Source of the DNA: JACVRW01 sp034664005
GTDB taxonomy: Bacteria; Actinomycetota; Thermoleophilia; Solirubrobacterales; Thermoleophilaceae
DNA: 64,000 nt
Direction: 5' to 3'
Assembly (NCBI GenBank): GCA_034664005.1
Contig: JAXDIL010000118.1
Coordinates: forward strand, 1-64,000
Under the pieces are notes generated by a model that saw only the letters and a list, made by a program, of their open reading frames with translations, made no database searches and was not told the origin of the DNA. Within the stretch, counting starts at the first letter, position 1; the number at the start of each line of letters is the position of its first letter. Below, piece by piece: positions 51,310 to 58,872 of this stretch. The position numbers were made by a program, and so were the translations under genes.

Positions 51310-51354
51310 ATCGCACCCAGGAGGCCGCCGGTTCGAGTCCGGCTAGCTCCATCG
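51310..51354 (+). repeat. att-type direct repeat, copy C
   Basis: 45 bases identical to copy A in tRNA-Ala(CGC), starting at the anticodon loop. No 5' tRNA half is present. It marks the right end of island II. The M28 peptidase gene ends at the very next base. Confidence 0.93.
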
Positions 51355-53340
51355 TCAACGCTGAAGCCGCCCGCCGAGCCGCTCTGACGCCCTGCCATCG
51401 GAGCGTGCCGCGCGGCGAGTGGTGCGACGACTCTGGGGCGAGACCATGCCACCGCCCACGTTCCGGAGGGACGCGTCGTGCGCCAGCACCGCTCCGACAT
51501 GCGCGCCACCGTCGGCGAACTGCTCGTACGCAGGCGCGTCGATGTTGTCGATGGTGTCTCCCGCCTCGTGGTAGTTCGGATCGAACGGCGTGCCTGCCAC
51601 TCCACCCCACTTCACGGCCTGCGCGGGGGTCTTAGCCTGCTCCGCTCCGGAGAAGAGGCCGCCCGACGGCACGAGGTTGTCCTGGAACGGCTTGTAGTCC
51701 GAGCGTCCGTCGAACGCCGTCGGCTCCGTGGGCACGCCCTGGGAGTTGAAGTAGTTCACGAACTCCTGCTCGATCCGCGCGGCGCCCTCGTTGACGTCGG
51801 GCGCGGTGGCCGGGGGCGTCGAGTCGGAGAAGTCCCCGTCGTAGATGAACTTGCCGTGGTTCGGCGACGCCAGCATGTCGAAGTTTAGGTAGGCGGCAAT
51901 CCGCCCGAGGTCCTCAGCCGACAGCGCGGCGACGTAGCGCGTGGCCCCCACCAGCCCTGACTCCTCCGCCCCCCAGAGCGCGAAACGCATCCGGTTCACG
52001 GGCTGGATGCCGAGGCGCTGCATCTGAACCGCCATCTCGAGCACGAGCGCGCTGCCCGACCCGTTGTCGTTGATCCCCGGGCCCTCCTGGACCGAGTCCA
52101 GGTGGCCACCGAACATCACGACGCGGCCGGCGTTACCGCCCGGCGTGTCGGCCAGCACGTTCGTGGACTGGCGGCGATCGTTGGACGCGTCCACGAGGAC
52201 ATGCACGCGCACGTCGTCGCCGGAGGCGTCCTCGGTGGCCAGCTCCTCGCCGATGGCGAACGAGGTCCCAAGCGTGGGGATCGTGATGTCGGGCTCGGTC
52301 GCATCGCCGTCCTGCGCCTCCTCGCCGAGCGTGCCCGCGACGACGCCGAGACGGCCCGGGTCGTTGCCCTGGTTGAAGACCACCACTCCGCTGGCGCCCG
52401 CCTCCTGTGCGTTCAGGACCTTCTCGTAGAACGTACAGCCGCCGCGCTGGATGAGCGCCACGTCCCCTGCCGGGAAGGCGGCGAAGTCCGTGTCCTCGCA
52501 GCCGCTAGAGCTCGAGCCGCGATCGGCTTCCGCCAGCTTCAGGTCCACGGGGGTCAGCGGGGCCTCCACGTCGCCGCTGGCCGAGTAGCTCATCGTGGCG
52601 AACTCGGTGTCGTGGACGTAGCTCCGCGTGGGCGGCGGCGCGGTCCGCTCGAAGACCGGCGTGCTGTGCTCCGTGAAGACCACGAAGCTGAACACCTGCG
52701 TGGTCGGCGTGTAGCCGGCGGCCCGAAGGACCGTCAACGCGTACTGCACCGAGGCGCCGTAGCCCTGGAAGCCCGACGCCCGGTTGCCGCCATTGTCGTC
52801 CGCGATCTGCTGGAAGGCGCGCAGGTGCGAGAGCAGGCCCTCCTGCGTGATCGCCGTACGGAGCTTCTCCGAGGGCGAGCGGGTGTCGGGCGGCGTCGGG
52901 TTCGGCGACGTGACCGCCAACACCACGATCCGGCGACGCGCGCACGCGTCCGGCTGGCGAGCGCCGAGGCGACGAACACAGGCGGTGAGATAGTAGGTGC
53001 CCGGGGTCGTGGCGGTCGGGATGAGGACGCGCCTCGAGTACCCGCGCGCGCGTCCGCCGCGCGTGCGCCTAATCCGCTTGCTGCCGAGCGGCGTGCCGCG
53101 GCGAGCCGCCCGCGTGCGCCGCAGCGTGAAGGAGATGCGCGCCGGCGCGGCGCGTCGGCGCGCGCGGTTCAGCACTCGCCCGGAGAGGCGGATCGTGTCA
53201 CCCGCATTGACCGAGGCGTCCGAGAGCCGCAGCGTGGCGACACGGAACTTGGCTGTCCTCTGCTGGGCCTGGGCCTCGGCGGCCGGGGCGACAAGCACGG
53301 TCAGCAGGGCTGGGATGATGACGAGCGGGCGCATGCGCAT
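51355..53340 (-). CDS. Secreted M28 family metallopeptidase with PA domain
   Basis: A 661-residue exported protein: signal peptide (about 1-25), a beta-rich N-terminal domain (about 30-145), a PA insert (AGDVALIQRGGCTFYEKVLNAQEAGA) and an M28 peptidase core with zinc ligands in GGHLDSVQEGPGINDNGSG, GAEESGLVG, YLNFDMLASP and the final His in NYHEAGDT. It is an aminopeptidase-type enzyme acting outside the cell. The Arg/Ser-rich C-terminal tail ends exactly at attachment copy C, so the last 25 or so residues could have been altered by the integration. Confidence 0.9.
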   Translation of the reverse strand: MRMRPLVIIPALLTVLVAPAAEAQAQQRTAKFRVATLRLSDASVNAGDTIRLSGRVLNRARRRAAPARISFTLRRTRAARRGTPLGSKRIRRTRGGRARGYSRRVLIPTATTPGTYYLTACVRRLGARQPDACARRRIVVLAVTSPNPTPPDTRSPSEKLRTAITQEGLLSHLRAFQQIADDNGGNRASGFQGYGASVQYALTVLRAAGYTPTTQVFSFVVFTEHSTPVFERTAPPPTRSYVHDTEFATMSYSASGDVEAPLTPVDLKLAEADRGSSSSGCEDTDFAAFPAGDVALIQRGGCTFYEKVLNAQEAGASGVVVFNQGNDPGRLGVVAGTLGEEAQDGDATEPDITIPTLGTSFAIGEELATEDASGDDVRVHVLVDASNDRRQSTNVLADTPGGNAGRVVMFGGHLDSVQEGPGINDNGSGSALVLEMAVQMQRLGIQPVNRMRFALWGAEESGLVGATRYVAALSAEDLGRIAAYLNFDMLASPNHGKFIYDGDFSDSTPPATAPDVNEGAARIEQEFVNYFNSQGVPTEPTAFDGRSDYKPFQDNLVPSGGLFSGAEQAKTPAQAVKWGGVAGTPFDPNYHEAGDTIDNIDAPAYEQFADGGAHVGAVLAHDASLRNVGGGMVSPQSRRTTRRAARSDGRASERLGGRLQR

Positions 53341-53461
53341 GCGCCCGCGCTACCCATGTTCCGTTCGCACCAATCTCTTATCGGCGCTTATATAGATCGA
53401 TGCCACCATCGTCGTGCTCGCTGGCCTTCGCACGCGTTGATCCGGGTACAGAGGAGATCAC

Positions 53462-53893
53462 ATGACCCTGTTTGGGCAGGAGCACATCGACAGCTACGTT
53501 GCCACCGACGGTAGGGAGGGGCATGACTGGCAAGGCACGCAGACGCTGATCCTCACCACGACCGGGCGCCGCTCCGGGCAGCCCAGGCCGCAAGCACTTA
53601 TTTACGGCCGTCACGGCAACGACTACCTCGTGGTCGCCTCCAAGGGCGGAGCGCCGCGGCACCCAGCGTGGTACCTCAACCTCGAGGCGAACCCGGACGT
53701 CGAGGTCCAGGTGAAGGGCGACAAGATGCCGGCCCGGGCGCGTACGGCAACGCCCGAGGAGAAGGAGCGGCTCTGGCCGGTCATGACGAGAGAGTGGCCG
53801 GATTACGACCGCTACCAGGAGAGCACCGATCGCGAGATTCCGGTGGTCATCCTCGAGCCACACGAAGGCGAAGGCCGGGATGACAGCGGCTGA
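53462..53893 (+). CDS. Deazaflavin (F420)-dependent nitroreductase family protein
   Basis: A 143-residue split-barrel protein of the DDN family (LILTTTGRRSGQPRPQALIY, YLVVASKGGAPRHPAWYLNL, then NPDVEVQVKGDKMPARAR). Family members reduce or bind substrates using F420, and Mycobacterium tuberculosis Ddn activates nitroimidazoles. gaggaga lies just before ATG 53462. It stands alone between the M28 peptidase and the amino acid transporter. Substrate unknown. Confidence 0.88.
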   Translation: MTLFGQEHIDSYVATDGREGHDWQGTQTLILTTTGRRSGQPRPQALIYGRHGNDYLVVASKGGAPRHPAWYLNLEANPDVEVQVKGDKMPARARTATPEEKERLWPVMTREWPDYDRYQESTDREIPVVILEPHEGEGRDDSG

Positions 53894-53940
53894 ATATATT
53901 TGTCCTGTCTGCCGCTGACCTGACTCAAGGGGACTCGCAC

Positions 53941-54816
53941 ATGTCGCTCGCCCGCATTCGCCTCGCCCTGTTGCTCCTGCTGGCTGCGCTCGCGGCCCTG
54001 ACGATCGTCGCCTGCGGCGACGACGACAGCAGCAGCTCGAGTTCGTCGACGGCCACCACCGCCAAGGCGGACGCGTGCTCCAAGGCCGACCTGGCGCTCG
54101 TGAACTCGGGCCAGCTCACGATCGGGACGGACAAGCCCGCCTTCCCGCCCTACTTCGAGGACGACGACCCCACGAACGGCAAGGGCTTCGAGAGCGCCGT
54201 GGCGTACGCGGTGGCCCGCGAGCTCGGCTTCGAAGCGCCCGAGGTGAAGTGGACCGTGGTGCCCTTCAACTCCTCGTACGCGCCCGGGCCGAAGAAGTTC
54301 GACTTCGACATCAACCAGATCTCGATCACGGATGCGCGGAAGAAGGCGGTCGACTTCTCGAAGCCGTACTACGTCGCGCCCCAGGCGGTCGTGATCGGCA
54401 AGGGGTCGGACCTCCAGGCGAGCTCGCTCGCGGACCTGAAGGACGCCAGCATCGGCGTCCAGATCGGAACCACCAGCCTCGACGCGGTCAGGGACGTGAT
54501 CAAGCCGTCGGACGACCCCAAGGTCTTCAACGACTCGAACGACGTCGTGACCGCGCTCAAGCAGAACCAGGTCGACGCGATCGTCACGGACCTGCCCACC
54601 GCCTTCTACATCACGGCGGCCCAGGTCGAGGGCTCCAAGATCATCGGCCAGTTCAGCGCCCCCGGCGGCGACTCGTTCGGCCTCCTGCTCGCGAAGGACT
54701 CGAAGCTCACGCCGTGCGCTGACAAGGCGGTCGACACGCTCGACAAGAGCGGTGAGCTCCAGAAGCTCACCGACCAGTGGATGGGCGAGGCCGCCGGCGC
54801 GCCGGAGCTTCGCTGA
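53941..54816 (+). CDS. Polar amino acid ABC transporter substrate-binding lipoprotein
   Basis: A 291-residue SBP of the PAAT family. A signal with lipobox TIVAC is followed by a Ser-rich linker, then TIGTDKPAFPPYFEDDDPTNGKGFE, FDFDINQISITDARKKAVDFS, DLKDASIGVQIGTTSL and VDAIVTDLPTAFY. It captures a polar or charged amino acid outside the membrane. ggggact precedes ATG 53941. The gene overlaps the permease start by 40 bases, so the three genes form one operon. Confidence 0.9.
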   Translation: MSLARIRLALLLLLAALAALTIVACGDDDSSSSSSSTATTAKADACSKADLALVNSGQLTIGTDKPAFPPYFEDDDPTNGKGFESAVAYAVARELGFEAPEVKWTVVPFNSSYAPGPKKFDFDINQISITDARKKAVDFSKPYYVAPQAVVIGKGSDLQASSLADLKDASIGVQIGTTSLDAVRDVIKPSDDPKVFNDSNDVVTALKQNQVDAIVTDLPTAFYITAAQVEGSKIIGQFSAPGGDSFGLLLAKDSKLTPCADKAVDTLDKSGELQKLTDQWMGEAAGAPELR

Positions 54817-55649
54817 CCGATCGCCGCGCCGTCCGCGACGCCGCCCGCCGCCGGCGGGCGGCTCGGGGCGCGGCCATCTCGGGGATCTCGAGCGTCGTAG
54901 TGCTCGGCGCGATCGCCGCGCTGATCCTCACGAGCAAGGGCTGGGACGCGGTACGCGAGACGTTCTTCGACTGGAACGCCTTCAAGGCCGCGTTCCCTGA
55001 CGTGCTCGACGGCTTCTGGCTCGACGTCAAGATCTTCATGCTCGTCGAGGTCGCTGTCCTGATCCTCGGCCTCGCCGTCGCGATCGTCCGCTCCGGCCGC
55101 GCGCCCGCCTTCTTCCCGTTCCGCCTGCTCGCCGCGATCTACACGGACCTCTTCCGCGGCGTCCCGGTGATCCTGGCGGTGTACCTGATCGGGTTCGGGG
55201 TTCCGGCTCTGGAGCTGTCGGGCGTGCCGAGCGACCCCGTCCTTCTCGGCGGTATCGCGCTCACGCTGTCGTACGCCGCGTACGTCGCCGAGGTCTACCG
55301 GGCGGGCATCGACTCGGTCCACCCCGGCCAGACCTCGGCGGCCCTGTCGCTCGGCCTCACGCCCACCCAGTCGCGCCGCTACGTCGTGCTCCCGCAGGCC
55401 GTGCGCCGCGTGATCCCGCCGCTCCTCAACGACTTCATCGCGCTTCAGAAGGACGTGGCGCTGGTGTCGATCCTGGGTCCGCTCGAGGCGTTCCGCGTGG
55501 CCCAAATCGAGGCCAGCTCGACCTTCAACTACACGCCGCTGCTCGCGGCGGCGGCGCTGTACCTGGCGGTGACCGTGCCGATGGCGCGGGTCGTGGACCG
55601 CGTGGCCGCGCGCGACCGCCTGCTGCGCAGCGCGGGAGCCCCGGTGTGA
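54777..55649 (+). CDS. Polar amino acid ABC transporter permease
   Basis: A 290-residue permease with a signature loop (SVHPGQTSAALSLGLTPTQSRRYVVLPQAVRRVIPPLLNDF) and hydrophobic segments at about 35-55, 85-105, 130-160 and beyond. GTG at 54777 lies inside the SBP gene and gives a basic N-terminal stretch. No better start exists before the first helix, so the exact N-terminus is uncertain. It is the single permease in the operon and probably homodimerises. Confidence 0.85.
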   Translation: MDGRGRRRAGASLTDRRAVRDAARRRRAARGAAISGISSVVVLGAIAALILTSKGWDAVRETFFDWNAFKAAFPDVLDGFWLDVKIFMLVEVAVLILGLAVAIVRSGRAPAFFPFRLLAAIYTDLFRGVPVILAVYLIGFGVPALELSGVPSDPVLLGGIALTLSYAAYVAEVYRAGIDSVHPGQTSAALSLGLTPTQSRRYVVLPQAVRRVIPPLLNDFIALQKDVALVSILGPLEAFRVAQIEASSTFNYTPLLAAAALYLAVTVPMARVVDRVAARDRLLRSAGAPV

Positions 55650-56401
55650 ACGCCGCGCCGCCCGTCCTCGAGGTGCAGGGGGTGACGAAGGCCTACGGCG
55701 ACGCGGAGGTGCTGCGCGGCGTCGACCTCGCGGTGCCGGAGCACCAGGCGGTGGCGTTGATCGGCGCGTCCGGCTCCGGGAAGTCCACGCTGCTGCGCTG
55801 CGTCGACCTGCTCGAGGAGATCGACGACGGCGACGTGCTGCTGGACGGCGAGGTGATCACCGACCCGTCGGTGGATCCGGTGCGGGCGAGGCGGCGGCTC
55901 GCGATGGTCTTCCAGGCCTTCAACCTGTTCCCGCACCTGAGCGTGCTCGACAACGTGCTGCTCGCCCCCTCGCGCGCGCACGGGATGACGAAGGAGGACG
56001 CCGCCGGGTCCGCCCGCGAGCTGCTCGCCCGCTTCGGGCTCGGCGACCGCGAGCACGACTACCCCGACCGCCTCTCGGGCGGCCAGCAGCAGCGCGTGGC
56101 GATCGTGCGCGCGCTGGCCACGCGCCCGCGCGCGCTCCTGCTCGACGAGATCACGAGCGCGCTCGACCCCGAGCTCGTGGGCGAGGTCCTCGAGGTGGTG
56201 CGGGAGCTGAAGTCGGAGGGCATGACGATGCTGATCGCGACCCACGAGATGGGCTTCGCCCGCGACGTGGCCGACGAGATCTGCTTCCTCCACGACGGCC
56301 GCATCGTCGAACGAGGCGATCCCGAGCGCGTCCTCTCGGACCCGGAGCAGCCCGAGACCCAGCGCTTCCTGCGCCGCCTGCTGTCAGCCGGACGGCTCTA
56401 G
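55646..56401 (+). CDS. Polar amino acid ABC transporter ATP-binding protein
   Basis: A 251-residue GlnQ-like ATPase with Walker A GASGSGKST, Q-loop QAFNLFPHLSVLDN, signature LSGGQQQR and Walker B LLLDEITSALDPE. GTG at 55646 overlaps the permease stop (GTGA). It completes the SBP-permease-ATPase importer. Its stop shares ctag with the stop of the convergent anti-sigma gene. Confidence 0.93.
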   Translation: MNAAPPVLEVQGVTKAYGDAEVLRGVDLAVPEHQAVALIGASGSGKSTLLRCVDLLEEIDDGDVLLDGEVITDPSVDPVRARRRLAMVFQAFNLFPHLSVLDNVLLAPSRAHGMTKEDAAGSARELLARFGLGDREHDYPDRLSGGQQQRVAIVRALATRPRALLLDEITSALDPELVGEVLEVVRELKSEGMTMLIATHEMGFARDVADEICFLHDGRIVERGDPERVLSDPEQPETQRFLRRLLSAGRL

Positions 56402-56610
56402 GACAGCAGCGCTCGTAGGCTGTCGCGCTCCTCGCGGCAGGTCGGGCAGCCCTCGAGGTGCGTGCGCATTCCGGGGATTGCGGCGTCCGCGTCGCGGTTC
56501 GCGAGCTCCAGCTCGACGTACTCGTCGAGGCGGTCGAAGCACTCGTCGCAGCCGATGTCCGGCCCCTCGGGGCCCAGTAGGCGGCGCAGCTCGGTGTCCC
56601 TGTCGCTCAT
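56398..56610 (-). CDS. Zinc-binding anti-sigma factor
   Basis: A 70-residue protein with CDECFDRLDEYVELELANRD and the HxxxCxxC motif THLEGCPTCREE of ZAS-type anti-sigma factors. It lacks a membrane domain, so it is a soluble regulator. Its ATG overlaps the sigma-factor stop (ATGA). It would hold the sigma factor encoded upstream until a redox or thiol signal releases zinc; that mode is known for the family and inferred here. Confidence 0.85.
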   Translation of the reverse strand: MSDRDTELRRLLGPEGPDIGCDECFDRLDEYVELELANRDADAAIPGMRTHLEGCPTCREERDSLRALLS

Positions 56611-57251
56611 CGTGCGTCTCCTTCCCCGTAGCCGGCGGCCGTCAGCTCCGCGCGCAGCCGCCGGCGCGCGTCGTGCAGCGTCTTGTAGAGCGCTCCGCGC
56701 GTGCTGCCTGTGCGTTCCGCGAGCACGTCGAGCGGGACCTGGTTCAGGGCCAGGGCCACGAAGACCTCGCGCTGGCGCGGCGTGAGCGCCTCGCGCACCG
56801 CCCGCTGCAGCTCCTGGAGCATCTCCGTCGCCTCGGCGGCGGACTGGGCGGAACCGGCCGGATCGGCGAAGCTCGGCCATGCCTCCGGCTCGAGCATCAC
56901 CTCGCGGCCATGCCAGGCGCGGCGGCGCGCCTTCACGCCGGCCTCGAGCAGCGCGAACTTGTACGCCCAGGTCGTGAAGCGACTCGCCCCGCGGTAGTCG
57001 TCCAGCTTGCGGAGGACGGCCATGAGCGCGTCGTCGGCCGCCTGCTGGGCGAGGTCGTCGAAGTCCGCGTTGCGCGCCTGCGCGAGCGCGGCACGGCGCC
57101 GCCCCATCTCGAAGCGGGCTGCCTTCAGGAGCAGACGATGGAGCGCGGCGACGGCGTCCGCTCGCGCCGGGCCCTCCGCCCGCAGCGCGGCGATCCAGGC
57201 CAGTGATTCCGGGTCGGCGCCTACTCCGGTGCGCTCCGCGGCACGGTCCAT
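56607..57251 (-). CDS. ECF-type RNA polymerase sigma factor
   Basis: A 214-residue sigma factor: region 2 (ADFDDLAQQAADDALMAVLRKLDDYRG then FTTWAYKFALLEA) and region 4 (LTPRQREVFVALALNQVPLD then VLAERTGSTRGALYKTLHDARRRLR). ATG at 57251 is chosen; another in-frame ATG at 57278 is possible. It is translationally coupled to its zinc anti-sigma. A perfect inverted repeat at 57304-57329 lies just upstream in the divergent region with the DoxX gene, suggesting shared control. Confidence 0.9.
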   Translation of the reverse strand: MDRAAERTGVGADPESLAWIAALRAEGPARADAVAALHRLLLKAARFEMGRRRAALAQARNADFDDLAQQAADDALMAVLRKLDDYRGASRFTTWAYKFALLEAGVKARRRAWHGREVMLEPEAWPSFADPAGSAQSAAEATEMLQELQRAVREALTPRQREVFVALALNQVPLDVLAERTGSTRGALYKTLHDARRRLRAELTAAGYGEGDAR

Positions 57252-57303
57252 CGGGGTCCCAGCATAAGCAAGCGCCATCACTGCATTTGTGCCGCCGTGG
57301 AGG

Positions 57304-57329
57304 CGTTTCTTACGGCGACGTAAGAAACG
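57304..57329. promoter_or_regulatory. Perfect 10-base inverted repeat in the sigma/DoxX divergent region
   Basis: cgtttcttac (57304-57313) and gtaagaaacg (57320-57329) with a 6-base spacer. It lies 53 bases upstream of the sigma start and 53 bases upstream of the DoxX ATG, a central position typical of a dimer-binding operator controlling both directions. Confidence 0.6.
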
Positions 57330-57382
57330 GCGCGCCGCGGTCGCAAAGAGAGAGACAGCCAACCACCGAGGAAGGAAAACCG

Positions 57383-57835
57383 ATGAGCACTCTCGCCACC
57401 GCGCTACGACCCGTCCCGATCCCCCGGCCCGACGCGCTCCGCCGCGACCCGAGCGTCCAGGCGTTCACGCTCCTGCGGGTGGCTTTCACGGTCGCGCCGA
57501 TCCTGTTCGGGCTCGACAAGTTCGCCGGAGTGCTGACCGACGACTGGACGAGGTACCTCGCTCCCGAGTTCAACAGCCTCCTGCCGGGCAACGCCGCGGA
57601 CGCCATGCACATCGTCGGCATCGTCGAGATCGCCGCGGGTGTGATCGTGGCAGTCGTGCCGCGCTTCGGCGGGGTGCTCGTGGCCGGCTGGCTCGCGGGG
57701 ATCATCCTGAGCCTGCTGCTCGTGGGTGGCTATGGCGACATCGCGCTGCGCGACTTCGGCCTGCTCCTCGGCGCCCTCACGCTGGCCCGCCTCGCGAGCG
57801 CGCACGCGGCGCCATCGTCAGTCGGCCGGCTCTAG
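57383..57835 (+). CDS. DoxX-family membrane protein
   Basis: A 150-residue protein with about four helices (VAFTVAPILFGLDKFAG, MHIVGIVEIAAGVIVAVVP, LVAGWLAGIILSLLLVGG and DFGLLLGALTLARLA) typical of DoxX. Members include membrane components tied to thiol stress and quinone metabolism. gaggaagg precedes ATG 57383. It is divergent from the ECF sigma operon, a natural target of that sigma. The 3' end overlaps the small minus-strand gene by 18 bases. Confidence 0.82.
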   Translation: MSTLATALRPVPIPRPDALRRDPSVQAFTLLRVAFTVAPILFGLDKFAGVLTDDWTRYLAPEFNSLLPGNAADAMHIVGIVEIAAGVIVAVVPRFGGVLVAGWLAGIILSLLLVGGYGDIALRDFGLLLGALTLARLASAHAAPSSVGRL

Positions 57836-58009
57836 GTCCACGACCACGGCGACCTTCGGACCGTGCCAGAGGCAGACGATGCCGCCGTCCTCATGGTCGC
57901 GGATCTCGTCCGGCTCGGGCAGGTCGTTCTCGGCCAACAGGCGGCGCATGGCGCGCTCGGCGCCCTCGCGGGTGCGCCCGCCGTCACTGGCGGTGCTCGA
58001 ATCGCTCAT
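57818..58009 (-). CDS. Small conserved hypothetical protein
   Basis: A 63-residue protein: a helical N-terminal half (EGAERAMRRLLAENDLPEPD) and a short beta segment (GGIVCLWHGPKVAVVVDLE). No signal peptide or known domain. It lies 35 bases downstream of the MarR-distant region and upstream of the amidohydrolase on the same strand; the overlap with DoxX is tail-to-tail. The composition is normal, which supports a real gene. Function unknown. Confidence 0.6.
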   Translation of the reverse strand: MSDSSTASDGGRTREGAERAMRRLLAENDLPEPDEIRDHEDGGIVCLWHGPKVAVVVDLEPAD

Positions 58010-58044
58010 GCCCGCAGCCTGAGCGCCCGCGGCGCACGTGTGGG

Positions 58045-58872
58045 TTACGAGCGTGACAAGTGCGGGCGCTCGAGGCTGCGGGTGGCCTGATCCCACAGCC
58101 GCGAGACGCCCGCGGTCCCGAACTCGCGCACGCGCGTGACGGCGTCGAGGTCGAGCACGTCGGTGAGCAGCTCCTCGCCGTCCCCGGCCTGGATCCGCAC
58201 GAGCCCCTCGGGGTCGACGATCAGGCTGCGCCCGAGCCCCGCCGGCGAGCCGGCGTTCAGCGACACGACGTAGAGCTGGTTGAAGATCGCGTTCGCGCGC
58301 GCCATGACCAGCTCCTGGCTGCGGTCGCTCGTCGTGGTGAGGCTCGGCTGGAGCACCACCTCCGCCCCCATCCAGGCGAGCTCGCGGCACGTCTCGGGAA
58401 AGCTGCCGTCGTAACAGATCGACAGTCCGATGCGGCCTACGTCCGGCACGTCGAAGGTGACGAAGCGCTCACCGGGGACACACGACTCGTGCGGCTGCCA
58501 GGGGAACACCTTCCTGTAAGTCGCGGCGAGCTCGCCGTCCGGCGAGAGCACCAGGCAGGTGTTGTGCACGCCCCCGGCATCGGCGCGCTCGTACACCGAG
58601 CCCGGGACGAGCCAGACGCCGTGGGCGCGCGCAAGCTCGCCGAGCGCCTCCGTCAGAGGGCCCGGCACGTCGACGGCCGGCTCGGCGCCGTCGTCGTGGG
58701 ACTCGAGCGCCGGCGGGAGTGCCGCGAGATGGAGCTCCGGGAACATGACGAGCCGCGTGGCGGGCGCGATCGCCATCACGCGCGCCACCTGCTCGGCCAT
58801 GCGCCGCAGCGTCGCCTCGGGATCGCGAGCGACCGGCGAGGTCTGGAGCGCGGCGATCGGCAGCGGTCGCAC
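58045..58872 (-). CDS. Carbon-nitrogen hydrolase (nitrilase superfamily amidohydrolase)
   Basis: A 275-residue nitrilase-fold enzyme with catalytic Glu in FPELHLA, Lys in TYRKVFPW and Cys in SICYDGSFPE. It hydrolyses C-N bonds of amides or N-carbamoyl groups. GTG at 58872 overlaps the stop of the PotD-like binding-protein gene (TAGTG), so the two are co-translated. N-carbamoylputrescine amidase belongs to this superfamily, making a polyamine link plausible, but the exact amide is not shown. Confidence 0.85.
   Translation of the reverse strand: MRPLPIAALQTSPVARDPEATLRRMAEQVARVMAIAPATRLVMFPELHLAALPPALESHDDGAEPAVDVPGPLTEALGELARAHGVWLVPGSVYERADAGGVHNTCLVLSPDGELAATYRKVFPWQPHESCVPGERFVTFDVPDVGRIGLSICYDGSFPETCRELAWMGAEVVLQPSLTTTSDRSQELVMARANAIFNQLYVVSLNAGSPAGLGRSLIVDPEGLVRIQAGDGEELLTDVLDLDAVTRVREFGTAGVSRLWDQATRSLERPHLSRS

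Larger units (their letters stand above)
44437..51354. mobile_element. Genomic island II, tandem insertion behind island I
   Basis: Bounded by copy B (44437-44479) and copy C (51310-51354) of the tRNA-Ala 3' repeat, about 6.9 kb, and subdivided by the partial copy D at 49779-49801. Cargo: a zinc-ribbon/cyclase/ATPase protein, an MFS transporter with a cyclic-nucleotide-binding tail, and a secreted ice-binding-like protein. The cargo is GC-rich like the chromosome, unlike island I, suggesting a donor of similar base composition. No integrase is recognisable. Confidence 0.72.
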
